Origin: Methanobacteriota archaeon
GTDB lineage: Archaea > Methanobacteriota > Methanobacteria > Methanobacteriales > Methanobacteriaceae
DNA length: 64,000 nt
Direction of reading: 5' to 3'
Assembly (NCBI GenBank): GCA_023440975.1
Contig: JAEZRD010000005.1
Location: 23,286 to 87,285 of the forward strand
Under the pieces are notes generated by a model. That model searched no databases, had not been told where the DNA came from, and was given only the letters and a program-made list of their open reading frames with translations. Numbering within the stretch: the stretch's first letter is position 1; each line of letters starts with the position of its first letter. Made by a program: the position numbers and the translations under genes. Positions 9,897-18,361 of the stretch are shown piece by piece.

Positions 9897-10014
9897 GTTC
9901 GTAAAAAAATTAAATCTAAAACTATTAGTGAATATATGAACAAGTATAAATAATATAAATAGTATAATATAAAATAAAAAAAATTGTAAATTATAAAATT
10001 TTTTTAAAGTTCAT
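9897..10014 (+). promoter_or_regulatory. msvR upstream region with MsvR half-sites and TATA-like boxes
   Basis: A single half-site TGTTCGTA occurs at 9897-9903/4, and a widely spaced inverted pair ATGAAC (9936-9941) and GTTCAT (10009-10014) flanks several overlapping TATA-like stretches (TATAAAT near 9945, ATATAAATAG near 9953). This would suit autoregulation by MsvR, as reported for the Methanothermobacter gene. No perfect second MsvR box is present on this side, so the assignment is tentative. The rest of the 442-bp gap is simple AT-rich sequence. Confidence 0.4.
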
Positions 10015-10041
10015 AATTTTACATAAAATAACTACAATGAG

Positions 10042-10863
10042 ATGCTAAAAATGGATAATAATATAGAATTTGAAGATAAAGAACCGCCTATACAAATATT
10101 TTCAAAAAGTGATGGTGAAGTAGGAGTTAATGTTGTAAAAAGTCCAGTTAAACTTACAATATTATCAATGTTAAAAAATAATGAAATGGAATTTGATGAA
10201 ATTGTTAAAAACACAGGAAAATCAAAATCCACAATTTCAGTTCATTTAAAATTATTAAGAGAAGATGGTATAGTATCCTATAAATTTGACCCTAATGATC
10301 ATAGAAAAAAAATCTTTTACATAAAATCAAGATGTCTAGGAGAAATTGAAGCAGCAGAACCAGTAGAGTTAGAAGAAAGAAAAATAGATTTCTTAGTAAA
10401 AAATATTCTAAATGAAACAAACTTCCAATTTTCCTTTTTACTTTTCCATACATTAAGATCAACATTAATTCAAGAAGGAATTAATATAGACCCTATATTA
10501 TTAGATACCGGACGTCATATTGGAGAAACCATATATGAAGAATTAAAAGATGAAGATATAAATGTCTTTGTAAATAATATAATTAAATTTTGGAAAGAAA
10601 ATGGTCTTGGAAAATTAGATATTAAACTAGGAGATACAATAGAGATTACCTCAGTTGATTGTTTTGAATGTGGTTTATTACCAAAAACAGGAAAACCAGC
10701 ATGTTTTTTAGATGCAGGAATTATAGAAACATTAATTGCATCTTACTTAAAACAAGTTGTGCAAGTAACTGAAATTAAATGTTACACAATGGGAGATAAT
10801 TGCTGTACATTCTTAGTAGAACCTACTGAAGAAGATTACGTTCCTTTAGTAGAATCCCAATAA
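10042..10863 (+). CDS. msvR: MsvR-like redox-sensing transcription regulator (HTH plus V4R domain)
   Basis: MsvR is a methanogen-specific repressor that senses oxidation through cysteines and controls its own gene and the adjacent flavoprotein/rubrerythrin operon. The 273-residue protein has an ArsR-like winged helix at about residues 30-95 (VKLTILSMLKNNEMEFDEI, then SKSTISVHLKLLREDG) and a C-terminal V4R domain. Seven cysteines are visible: C98 after the wing, then C207, C210, C221, C247, C254 and C255 in V4R (DCFECGL, GDNCCTF), the spacing expected of a thiol or metal switch. It diverges from fprA. ATG codons at 10042 and 10051 are both possible and neither has a strong ribosome site. The gene name rests on architecture and context together. 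Confidence 0.85.
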   Translation: MLKMDNNIEFEDKEPPIQIFSKSDGEVGVNVVKSPVKLTILSMLKNNEMEFDEIVKNTGKSKSTISVHLKLLREDGIVSYKFDPNDHRKKIFYIKSRCLGEIEAAEPVELEERKIDFLVKNILNETNFQFSFLLFHTLRSTLIQEGINIDPILLDTGRHIGETIYEELKDEDINVFVNNIIKFWKENGLGKLDIKLGDTIEITSVDCFECGLLPKTGKPACFLDAGIIETLIASYLKQVVQVTEIKCYTMGDNCCTFLVEPTEEDYVPLVESQ

Positions 10864-10876
10864 AAATTTAAATTTA

Positions 10877-10902
10877 AATAGCTAAAAGTCAATTTAGCTA
10901 TT
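10877..10902. terminator. Bidirectional terminator between msvR and cbiL
   Basis: A perfect 10-bp stem (AATAGCTAAA / TTTAGCTATT) with a 6-base loop sits midway between two converging genes. It is followed by a T-run on the plus strand and is flanked by T-rich sequence in the minus direction as well. Confidence 0.65.
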
Positions 10903-10927
10903 ATATTCTATTTTTTTTAAAAAAAAA

Positions 10928-11632
10928 TTATTTTTCATTAAATTTTATCAAAGTAGTGGTTAAATAAGGTTTATCTTTAGAAAAACCTTTAATAATTTTT
11001 TCATCTTCCATACTACACTTTTCAACAGAATATATTTCTTTTTCACCAGATTTAGAATCGATAATATCTTCAAGTTCTTTGGTATTTCTAGAAGGTTTCA
11101 TTAAAACAATTGAATTACTTTCATTTAAAATTGACTCTAATCTATCATCTATTTTTGGAATAATTGTAAGAACTTCATTTTTTTCAACTAAAGGTTTTCC
11201 AATACTTGATGCACAAGCAGTACAAGAAGTTATTCCAGGAACCATTTTAACAACGTATTCATTTGTTAGTCTTTTAAGTACATAAGAAAAGGTGGAAAAA
11301 ATTGCAGGATCTCCAAGAGTTATAAAAGCCACATCAACTCCTTTATCCAAATAATTTGTTATTGAATTTGTAGCTTCATCCCAATGTTTTTCTAATGTTT
11401 TTCTGTCTTCAGTCATTGGAAAAACTGGGTCTAAAATTGTTAAATCTTTTATATCTTCTCTTTTATCAAGTATAGGTTTAACAATTGATAGAGCTATACT
11501 ATCTTTTTTTTCAGATGATTTAGGGGAACATATTACTGGTATTTTACTTAAGATGTTTACAGCTTTTATGGTTAATAGTTCTGTGTCTCCAGGACCAACT
11601 CCTATTCCAATTAATTTTCCTTTTTCTACCAA
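10928..11632 (-). CDS. cbiL: Cobalt-factor II (precorrin-2) C20-methyltransferase
   Basis: CbiL transfers a methyl group from SAM to C20 of cobalt-factor II in the anaerobic cobamide pathway; methanogens need the product for methyltransferases. The SAM-dependent tetrapyrrole methylase fold is shown by the N-terminal GIGVGPGDTELLT loop, TLGDPAIFSTF near residue 110 and MVPGITSCTACASSIG near 138, a pattern typical of the C20 enzyme. I chose the TTG at 11632 because it has GAGAGTGAT about seven bases upstream; an in-frame TTG at 11659 would add nine residues but has no ribosome site. No other cobamide gene is adjacent. It converges with msvR. Confidence 0.9.
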   Translation of the reverse strand: MVEKGKLIGIGVGPGDTELLTIKAVNILSKIPVICSPKSSEKKDSIALSIVKPILDKREDIKDLTILDPVFPMTEDRKTLEKHWDEATNSITNYLDKGVDVAFITLGDPAIFSTFSYVLKRLTNEYVVKMVPGITSCTACASSIGKPLVEKNEVLTIIPKIDDRLESILNESNSIVLMKPSRNTKELEDIIDSKSGEKEIYSVEKCSMEDEKIIKGFSKDKPYLTTTLIKFNEK

Positions 11633-11757
11633 AATTATCACTCTCTTTTCTAATTTCAATTATATGATTAAATTAATATTATAATATTTACTCTAGTTTA
11701 ATCTTTTTAATATTTTTTTATTTTATAATTTTATTTTTCAAATGCTCTAGGTTTATT

Positions 11758-11770
11758 TATTTATATTATC
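11758..11770 (+). promoter_or_regulatory. TATA box of the helicase gene, placed for a leaderless transcript
   Basis: TTATATTA at 11761-11768 lies about 25 bases before the ATG at 11790. That is the normal TATA-to-start distance in archaea, so transcription would begin at or next to the start codon. No Shine-Dalgarno-like sequence is seen before this ATG, which fits a leaderless mRNA. Confidence 0.5.
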
Positions 11771-11789
11771 AAAAACAATAAATTTACTA

Positions 11790-13676
11790 ATGACTAATTC
11801 TATTTTTTGTTCAAATTGCGGTATGTTAAAAGAAAATTGTGTTTGTGGTAAACACAAAAAGAAAAAAATTAAAGTTGTAAATAATTATAATGAATTTAAG
11901 AGTAATAATATGAGTTCTGATAGTGAATATAAAGGATTAGATAGTTTTAAAAAGTCTAAAACTAAATCAGCTTTAGAAAATGTGGAAATACCTAAAAGTT
12001 ATTCAATAGAAAAAAATTCTTTGCCACAAGATAAAATTGATATTTTAAAGGAAAAATATCCTTATATTAATAATGATATTCTTGAAAACTTTCCATTTGA
12101 ACAACCTAGACCGGGACAATTAGAAATTATTGAAGATATAGAAGATGCTATTTCAAAAGGATATAAATATATTATTTTAGAAGCTGGAACAGGGACTGGA
12201 AAATCCGCTGTTGCAACAACTTTGGCTAGAATGTATGAATCTGCTTATATATTAACTATGACTAAGCAATTACAATCTCAATATGCTAATGAATTTCATT
12301 TCCCTCTTGTAAAAGGAAGATCTAATTTCGGATGTTTACATGAAAATTTAGATACAACCTGTGATATGGGGACTTGTAAAACATCACCTTCTTCTTCTAA
12401 ATTCATATGTCCATATGGAATAGCTAAAAATCCTACTCTTTCAGGTACAGAAGCTTTTGAAGATTCTCGTGGGGGTGTCATGTTTTATCAATCAGATAAT
12501 CATTGTAATTATTGGCAACAGAAAGCAAATGCTATAAATTCTCCAATTACTTTAATGAATTATGATTATGCAATTTTAGAGTTGAATTATGTAAAACATT
12601 TTAGTCCTAGAAGTTTATTGGTTCTTGATGAAGCTCATAATATAGAAAATAAATTGATGAGGATTTTAGAATTAAATTTATACAATAAACGTTTAGAAAA
12701 TGATATTAAAAAGGTTATAAGCCCTCAAACTATTCATAGTGGGGAAGTTGAAGATTGGGTAATGGAAATTGAAGCCGTTTATGGGGCTTATAAAGATATA
12801 GATATTAAAGATCTTCCTAAAAATAAGGCTGAAAGGATTTTTTCAACAACATCACGATTAAAACAGTTAAAGGAAAATCTTCAAAATGAACCAAAAAATT
12901 GGGTTATAGATCCAACTCCGGAAGGAGTATCATTTAAACCACTTCGTGTTCATCATTATGCGGAAGATTATTTATTCAAATATGGAGATGTTGTTTTATT
13001 TTTAAGTGCTACTATTTTATCTCATAAAATGTTTTCAAAATGGTTAGGTCTTAATCCTAAGGATGTTTATTTTATAAAAGTAGATAGTCCTTTTCCAGTG
13101 AATAAAAGACCAATTGAACTTAAATTAGCAGGAAAAATGTCTGCTAATAGAATAAAACATACTGCTCCTAAAACTTTACCTATTCTCAGTAAAATTCTTA
13201 AAAGACATGCTGAAGATAAAGGTTTAATTCATACTAACAGTTATAAATGCCAGAATTATATAACACGTAATCTTCCTAATTCAAGATTAATTTCACATAA
13301 TTCACTAAATCGTGAAAGAGTTTTAAAATATTTTGAAGAAGATGAAAATCCATTAGTTCTTGTTTCTCCATCAATGAGTGAAGGTGTGGATTTACCTTAT
13401 GATAAATGTAGATTCCAAGTAATATATAAAATCCCTTTCCCATATTTAGGAGATAAACAAGTCAATATGAGAAGAAAAAGAGATCAACGTTGGTATGCTT
13501 ATAAAACTGTTATGACTTTGATGCAGGCATATGGTAGAGGAATGAGAGCAGAAGATGATTCTTGTGTAACTTATATTTTGGACAGTGACATTAAAATGTT
13601 GTTTAAAAGTCCTTTATATAAATCCTTAATTCCCGATTTTTTCAAAGAAGCAGTAATAGTTAATGATGATTTTTAA
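11790..13676 (+). CDS. Rad3/XPD-DinG-like superfamily 2 DNA helicase with N-terminal zinc ribbon
   Basis: This is a predicted ATP-dependent 5'-3' DNA helicase in repair. The 628-residue protein has Walker A AGTGTGKSAVA near residue 132, a DEAH box (LDEAHNIE near 282), SPSMSEGVDLPY near 530 and the final QAYGRGMRAEDD motif VI near 580. Between motifs I and II four cysteines (C182, C190, C195 and C207 by my count) could hold the 4Fe-4S cluster of this family. An extra N-terminal segment, CSNCGMLKENCVCG followed by lysines, looks like a small zinc ribbon. The gene stands alone upstream of tRNA-Arg. It is closer to DinG/Rad3-type archaeal helicases than to classical XPD, but the exact orthologue group is uncertain. 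Confidence 0.85.
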   Translation: MTNSIFCSNCGMLKENCVCGKHKKKKIKVVNNYNEFKSNNMSSDSEYKGLDSFKKSKTKSALENVEIPKSYSIEKNSLPQDKIDILKEKYPYINNDILENFPFEQPRPGQLEIIEDIEDAISKGYKYIILEAGTGTGKSAVATTLARMYESAYILTMTKQLQSQYANEFHFPLVKGRSNFGCLHENLDTTCDMGTCKTSPSSSKFICPYGIAKNPTLSGTEAFEDSRGGVMFYQSDNHCNYWQQKANAINSPITLMNYDYAILELNYVKHFSPRSLLVLDEAHNIENKLMRILELNLYNKRLENDIKKVISPQTIHSGEVEDWVMEIEAVYGAYKDIDIKDLPKNKAERIFSTTSRLKQLKENLQNEPKNWVIDPTPEGVSFKPLRVHHYAEDYLFKYGDVVLFLSATILSHKMFSKWLGLNPKDVYFIKVDSPFPVNKRPIELKLAGKMSANRIKHTAPKTLPILSKILKRHAEDKGLIHTNSYKCQNYITRNLPNSRLISHNSLNRERVLKYFEEDENPLVLVSPSMSEGVDLPYDKCRFQVIYKIPFPYLGDKQVNMRRKRDQRWYAYKTVMTLMQAYGRGMRAEDDSCVTYILDSDIKMLFKSPLYKSLIPDFFKEAVIVNDDF

Positions 13677-13712
13677 GGTTTAAATACTTAAATAATTTTT
13701 TTAAAAAAAGAA

Positions 13713-13786
13713 CGGACCTAGGGGGATTTGAACCCCCGATCTCGGGATCCGAAGTCCCGCGTCATTCCAGGCTAGACCATAGGACC
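13713..13786 (-). tRNA. tRNA-Arg (anticodon UCG)
   Basis: The minus strand folds into a complete cloverleaf of 74 bases with no intron and no encoded CCA. The anticodon arm is CGGGA-CTTCGGA-TCCCG, giving anticodon UCG, which reads CGA and possibly other CGN codons. The T arm is GGGGG-TTCAAAT-CCCCC and the discriminator is G73. The acceptor stem has GGTCCTA opposite TAGGTCC, leaving a U-U mismatch at the third pair (3:70), which is unusual. It lies between the helicase gene and hisF, which read the other way. Confidence 0.93.
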
Positions 13787-13977
13787 AGAGATAAATATAT
13801 ACTTTAAATTTTAAAGATATTTTTATCATTTATATTTTAATTTTTATTATTTATAAATCATTAGTATTTTTTAAATAGTCAAAACATATTATATATAAAC
13901 ATTAATTTCTTATAAAATTCATTAATTTTATTTTTATCAAGTAAAAGTTAAATATTAATTGAGAGAGTAAAAAAAAT

Positions 13978-14802
13978 ATGCTAACTAAAAGAATAATTCC
14001 ATGTTTGGATTGTGATTTACAGGTTCCTGAAGGTAGAGTTGTTAAGGGAGTGGAGTTTAAACAGATAAAATATGCTGGAAATCCTGTTGAATTAGCAACA
14101 CGTTACTATGAAGATGGGGCTGATGAAATAGTTATATTAGATATAACTGCTTCTCATGAAAGACGAGGCACTATGAGAGATGTTATTGAAAGATTAACTG
14201 AAAATGTGTTTATTCCCATATGTGTAGGTGGAGGTATTCGTAAAGTGGATGATTATGTTAATATGCTCAAAGCAGGTGCAGATAAATGTTCAACAAATAC
14301 TGCTGCTATTCATAATCCTGATTTATTAACTGATGCAGCAAAAGTTGTTGGTTCACAAGCAGTTGTTATTGGGATTGATGCTAAAAGAAGATATGTTAAA
14401 GATGAAAAGGAAGCACCTGATAAAAATATAATAGAAACGGATAAAGGTCTTTGTTGGTTTGATTGTAGTATTTATGGAGGTAGAGAGTTCACAGGAGTAG
14501 ATGCAATATCTTGGGCTCAAACATGTCAAGATAAAGGTGCAGGTGAAATACTTTTAACTTCTATGGATGGTGATGGAACTAAAGATGGTTATGATATTGA
14601 CTTAACAAAAGCTATTAATGATAATGTGGATATACCTGTAATAGCATCTGGAGGGGTTGGAACACCTGAACATATTAAAGAAGCTTTTACTGAAGCTAAT
14701 GCAAGTGCTGCTTTAGCAGCAAGTATATTTCATTTTAATGAATACCCTGTTCCAGTAGTTAAAAAATATTTAAATGAACATGGGGTAAATGTCCGTTTAT
14801 AA
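13978..14802 (+). CDS. hisF: Imidazole glycerol phosphate synthase subunit HisF
   Basis: HisF is the cyclase subunit that, with ammonia from the glutaminase HisH, forms imidazole glycerol phosphate and AICAR in histidine synthesis. The 274-residue (beta/alpha)8 barrel has the catalytic aspartates in IIPCLDCD (near residue 9) and LLTSMDGDGTKDGYD (near residue 195), plus phosphate-binding loops GGGIRK and ASGGVG. An insert near residues 145-160 (RRYVKDEKEAPDKN) makes it slightly longer than the common 250-residue form, as in other methanobacteria. GAGAGAGT lies upstream of the ATG. Its partner hisH is 28 kb away in this window, so the histidine genes are scattered. Confidence 0.96.
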   Translation: MLTKRIIPCLDCDLQVPEGRVVKGVEFKQIKYAGNPVELATRYYEDGADEIVILDITASHERRGTMRDVIERLTENVFIPICVGGGIRKVDDYVNMLKAGADKCSTNTAAIHNPDLLTDAAKVVGSQAVVIGIDAKRRYVKDEKEAPDKNIIETDKGLCWFDCSIYGGREFTGVDAISWAQTCQDKGAGEILLTSMDGDGTKDGYDIDLTKAINDNVDIPVIASGGVGTPEHIKEAFTEANASAALAASIFHFNEYPVPVVKKYLNEHGVNVRL

Positions 14803-14827
14803 AAATTAAATTTTGAAAGGTAAAAAG

Positions 14828-15808
14828 ATGAAATATGATAAATTAATAAATTTAGAATTAACTCAATTATCCGGGCAAACATCTCAACCCCCATGGATTA
14901 TTAATGATAAAAATCAATTTCAAGGTTTGTTAATTTTAAATGAATCTCCTGTTCTTGTTAAATTATCTCAAAACAATATTAATTCATTAAATATTGATTA
15001 TGAATTACCAATAAATGTGGATACATATATTAATGAAAAAAAGTTAAAAAAAGAAATATTTGATGAAATTAATAGAATATATAATTTAAATTTTGATTTA
15101 AATAAATTTTATAAGTTTTTATCTAATGATTCACAATTAGCAGATTCTATTAATTTTTGTAAGGGTTTACGTCTTTTTTTAGCTAAAAATCCATTTGAAT
15201 GTATTATATCTTCAATATGTAGTGCTAATAATTCAATAACTAGATGGACAAAATCTATTTCACAGATAGAATCTAAATGGGGAGAAAAATTTCAATTTTC
15301 ATCAGGAAATTTTTACACCTTTCCAAACCCTAACAAATTATTAAATGTTCCTTTAGACGATTTAGAAGAATATGAATCCTTAAATAAATCAATTGATATA
15401 GAATGTTGTGTTAATAATCTTAAAGCATGTGGTGTAGGTTATAGGGCTCCTTATATGAATAAAACTTCTAATATATTTTCAAATCAGATAAATTTTAATG
15501 ATATGTTTGGAATGAAGTATGAAGAAGCATTTGAAACTATTTTAAAAGTTCCAGGGGTTGGACCTAAAGTTGCAGATTGTATATTATTATATGGGTTTGG
15601 TTTTCAGGAAGCATTTCCTTCTGATGTATGGATAAAAAGAATTATATCCACATTATATTTTGATGGAGAAGATATATCTGCAAATAAAGTCCGTGAATTT
15701 GGAATAAATAAGTTTGGGGATTATGCAGGATATGCACAGTTATATCTATTTCATTATGCTCGTAAATCTGGTTTAATGAATCAAATTTCTAGTAAAAAAA
15801 ATAAATAG
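14828..15808 (+). CDS. OGG1-type 8-oxoguanine DNA glycosylase / AP lyase (HhH-GPD)
   Basis: This enzyme should excise 8-oxoguanine and nick the abasic site in base excision repair. The helix-hairpin-helix/GPD core is clear: LKVPGVGPKVADCILLYGFG near residue 248, with the catalytic lysine in GPKVAD, and the conserved aspartate in AFPSDVW about 22 residues later. An N-terminal beta domain as in human OGG1 and FRLRNPWEVL-like helix KNPFECIISSICSANN (near 118) are present; full length is about 326 residues. I chose the ATG at 14828, which has GAAAGG upstream, over the TTG at 14813. It is 26 bases after hisF and 18 before an unknown gene, so the three may be one transcript. Confidence 0.9.
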   Translation: MKYDKLINLELTQLSGQTSQPPWIINDKNQFQGLLILNESPVLVKLSQNNINSLNIDYELPINVDTYINEKKLKKEIFDEINRIYNLNFDLNKFYKFLSNDSQLADSINFCKGLRLFLAKNPFECIISSICSANNSITRWTKSISQIESKWGEKFQFSSGNFYTFPNPNKLLNVPLDDLEEYESLNKSIDIECCVNNLKACGVGYRAPYMNKTSNIFSNQINFNDMFGMKYEEAFETILKVPGVGPKVADCILLYGFGFQEAFPSDVWIKRIISTLYFDGEDISANKVREFGINKFGDYAGYAQLYLFHYARKSGLMNQISSKKNK

Positions 15809-15826
15809 TTTTAGGTGTTGATTATT

Positions 15827-16585
15827 ATGAAAAATATCCATTATTCCTTAGATGATGAAGAAAATTATACTATTGAACAAATTAAACAGATTTTAGTTGA
15901 ATTTTCTGATGTTAAAGGGTTATCTGAAGTTTTAAATGAGACTAAAAATTTATTTGATAATGAATCTTTTATTAAAATATTTAAAGAAGCTCAAAGTACT
16001 GCAGAAAAAGATTATAATAGACTAAATTTCTCAGATGGGGAGCAAATATCAAATGATTCTTTATTGGGAAAATATCCTCAATTAAAATATGCATCTATTT
16101 TTAAAAAGCCTGTAATTTATATGCCTTCTTTACATGGAGATTTAATAATGTACACTACTTTTATAAGTACTTTTACTTTATTATCTACAATTTGCAATGT
16201 TAAATTTGGACATTTGATTAGTATTGAAAGAGTATTTAGTTTATTAGATCGAGTTATGGTTTTGTTAGATAATTTTAATCAGGATTTAAATTTTACATCT
16301 CCTGATCAGGAGTTTTATGAAAAAATTAAGAATATAAAATGGGATAAAAAAGCAAAAAAACTTAATAAAAAGATTCAAAATATTAGAAATAACATTACTA
16401 ATGTTAATTCTGGAAATATGGATATGTATAATACTCGATTTAATTTAACAGAGAGTTATTTAATTATATTCTTGGCTGCTTCAAGTGCAGTTAATTGTAA
16501 TAGGGACAAAATTAGTGTTGATGATTTGATTAATTCTTTGAAAACTTATTATAAATTAGTTGAAATAGATAATTTAAATATATAA
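15827..16585 (+). CDS. Uncharacterised 252-residue protein downstream of the OGG glycosylase
   Basis: I do not recognise this protein. It is predicted cytoplasmic and largely alpha-helical, with Lys/Asn/Asp-rich composition and no signal peptide. A moderately hydrophobic stretch near residues 105-135 (YTTFISTFTLLSTICNV) and another near 212-225 (SYLIIFLAASSAV) are too mixed to call membrane helices firmly. No catalytic motif is visible. AGGTG upstream points to the ATG at 15827 rather than the in-frame GTG or TTG just before it. It follows the glycosylase gene by 18 bases on the same strand, so a link to DNA repair is possible but is only a guess from context. Confidence 0.75.
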   Translation: MKNIHYSLDDEENYTIEQIKQILVEFSDVKGLSEVLNETKNLFDNESFIKIFKEAQSTAEKDYNRLNFSDGEQISNDSLLGKYPQLKYASIFKKPVIYMPSLHGDLIMYTTFISTFTLLSTICNVKFGHLISIERVFSLLDRVMVLLDNFNQDLNFTSPDQEFYEKIKNIKWDKKAKKLNKKIQNIRNNITNVNSGNMDMYNTRFNLTESYLIIFLAASSAVNCNRDKISVDDLINSLKTYYKLVEIDNLNI

Positions 16586-16612
16586 TTTTCTTATTTAAAA
16601 AATAAAAAAGTT

Positions 16613-16635
16613 TTAAAGGAATATTTATCCTTTAA
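16613..16635. terminator. Terminator hairpin at the cyclophilin 3' end
   Basis: An 8-bp perfect stem (TTAAAGGA / TCCTTTAA) with a 7-base loop overlaps the last codons of the cyclophilin gene. It lies between converging genes, with A- and T-rich flanks, so it may serve both directions. Confidence 0.5.
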
Positions 16636-17053
16636 CTCTTACTTTATTCATTACATCTCCTTCTTTTATTGCATTAACAACATCCATTCCTTCTCTTACT
16701 TGTCCAAATACAGTGTGAACACCATCAAGATGAGGTTGAGGGGAGTGTGTTATAAAGAATTGACTTCCACCTGTATCTTTACCTGCATGTGCCATTGATA
16801 AAGCTCCAGTTCCATGTTTATGAGGGTTTCCTTCTGTTTCACATTTTATTGTGTATCCCGGTCCACCAGTTCCATTACCATTTGGGTCTCCACCTTGTAT
16901 AACAAAATTAGGAATTACTCTGTGAAATGTTAATCCATCATAAAAACTAGAATTTGCTAGTTTTTCAAAGTTTGCTACAGTTCCTGGGGCTTCATTAGGA
17001 AATAATTCTAATACTATATTTCCTTTATCAGTTTCTATTGTTGCAGTTTTCAT
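16625..17053 (-). CDS. Cyclophilin-type peptidyl-prolyl cis-trans isomerase
   Basis: Cyclophilins speed proline cis-trans isomerisation during folding. This 142-residue single-domain cytoplasmic form has the active-site motifs FHRVIPNFVIQGGDPNGNGT (Arg, Phe and Gln near residues 44-53), GALSMAHAG, GSQFFITHSPQPHLDG and HTVFGQV, all in the right order. It has no signal peptide. The upstream minus-strand GGAGATGAT gives a clear ribosome site. It is next to, and in the same direction as, the aldo/keto reductase gene but 83 bases away, so independent transcription is likely. Confidence 0.96.
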   Translation of the reverse strand: MKTATIETDKGNIVLELFPNEAPGTVANFEKLANSSFYDGLTFHRVIPNFVIQGGDPNGNGTGGPGYTIKCETEGNPHKHGTGALSMAHAGKDTGGSQFFITHSPQPHLDGVHTVFGQVREGMDVVNAIKEGDVMNKVRVKG

Positions 17054-17135
17054 TCTATCATCTCCTATTTAAAATTTTTTTAATTATAATATTATCCTAT
17101 TTACTTTTTTTATGTATATAAATCAATATGTTTAT

Positions 17136-18176
17136 TTATTCACTTTCATAACTAACGCTAGTTTTTCCAGCTAAAATGTTTTTCCAGTCTTCATAATTTT
17201 CTTCAAGGATTGTAGGAATATCTAGTCCATAAGGGCATCTTTCTTTACATTCTTCACAATGTGTACAATCTTCTATTTTTTTCATTTCTTCTTTGTTTTT
17301 ATCAGTTAAATATAATTCTGGTGGAAAACGTCTCAAAAATAGAGACATTCTTGCACACATAAATATTTGGATATCAACAGTACATGGTGAGCAGTATCCA
17401 CATCCTCTGCAGAAATCTCCGCTTAATTCCTCTTTGTCTTTTTCAATTTCTTTTTTTAATTTATTATTTAATTTAATTGGGGATTTTAGATTGTTTATTG
17501 CTTCATTTAATTCTTTTTCTTTTTGAATTCCCCATATTGGTAATATATTCTCGTATTGGTTTATAAATCCGAAAGCTGCAGGACCATTACTTATTAATCC
17601 TCCTGAAAAAGCTTTCATAGCAATAAAACCAATATCTTTTTCTTTACATAATTTAACTAGTTTAATATCCTCATCATCACTAAGATAAGAAAATGGGAAT
17701 TGTAATGTTTCATATAATCCTGATTCTACAGCTTCTTTAGCTAAATTTAATGGATGAAATGTAATGCCAATGTGTTTAATAAGACCATTTTCTTTAGCTT
17801 CTAACATTGCATCATAAAGTCCATCTTCTCCATTAGGTTTTGGAACAAAAGGAGGGTTATGAAATTGGTATAAATCTAAATATTCTGTCTTTAATTCTTT
17901 CAAGCTTGTTTTTAAATCATTCCAAAAATCATCAACAGTTAAAGCTCTTGTTTTAGATGCAATAATGATATTTTCTCTAACATCACTTAATGCTTTACCC
18001 ATTTTTTCTTCACTATCTGAGTAAGCTCTTGCAGTGTCAAAATAATTCATACCTCCTTCATAAGCTTCTCGTATTAATTTAATGCCTTGTTCCATGGGAA
18101 CTCTTTGAACTGGTAATGCACCGAAACCATTTTTATTAACTACTATTTCTGATTTTCCTAATCTAACATTTACCAT
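17136..18176 (-). CDS. Aldo/keto reductase with C-terminal 4Fe-4S domain
   Basis: This predicted oxidoreductase joins an aldo/keto reductase barrel to a ferredoxin-like tail. The barrel has YFDTARAYSDSEEKMGKAL near residue 46 (catalytic Asp and Tyr), the Lys in IIASKTRA and His in YQFHNPP. The tail has CRGCGYCSPC near 257 followed by a distant Cys, and CTHCEECKERCPYG near 306, which fits two iron-sulphur clusters. Such fusions are common in anaerobes and methanogens; the substrate is unknown. The ATG at 18176 has AAAGTGA nine bases upstream and is preferred to the GTG at 18185. It stands alone between cyclophilin and the divergent argD. Confidence 0.92.
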   Translation of the reverse strand: MVNVRLGKSEIVVNKNGFGALPVQRVPMEQGIKLIREAYEGGMNYFDTARAYSDSEEKMGKALSDVRENIIIASKTRALTVDDFWNDLKTSLKELKTEYLDLYQFHNPPFVPKPNGEDGLYDAMLEAKENGLIKHIGITFHPLNLAKEAVESGLYETLQFPFSYLSDDEDIKLVKLCKEKDIGFIAMKAFSGGLISNGPAAFGFINQYENILPIWGIQKEKELNEAINNLKSPIKLNNKLKKEIEKDKEELSGDFCRGCGYCSPCTVDIQIFMCARMSLFLRRFPPELYLTDKNKEEMKKIEDCTHCEECKERCPYGLDIPTILEENYEDWKNILAGKTSVSYESE

Positions 18177-18361
18177 GATTTTCACTTTCTTATATTTCCA
18201 TTAATTTTAATTAATCTTCTTCATAATAATATTTATAATTTAATAAATATAATTATTATTTAGTTAATTAATTATTTTAATAAAATAATTTTTACTTATT
18301 TTAGTTTAATCAATTAATCATAAAAGAATTTTTTTGAAAAATTTAGAAGAGGGATAATAAA

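Noticed and set aside
15827..16585. Naming the unknown protein after a DUF family
   Set aside because: I considered methanobacterial DUF families but could see no diagnostic motif, so a name would be a guess.
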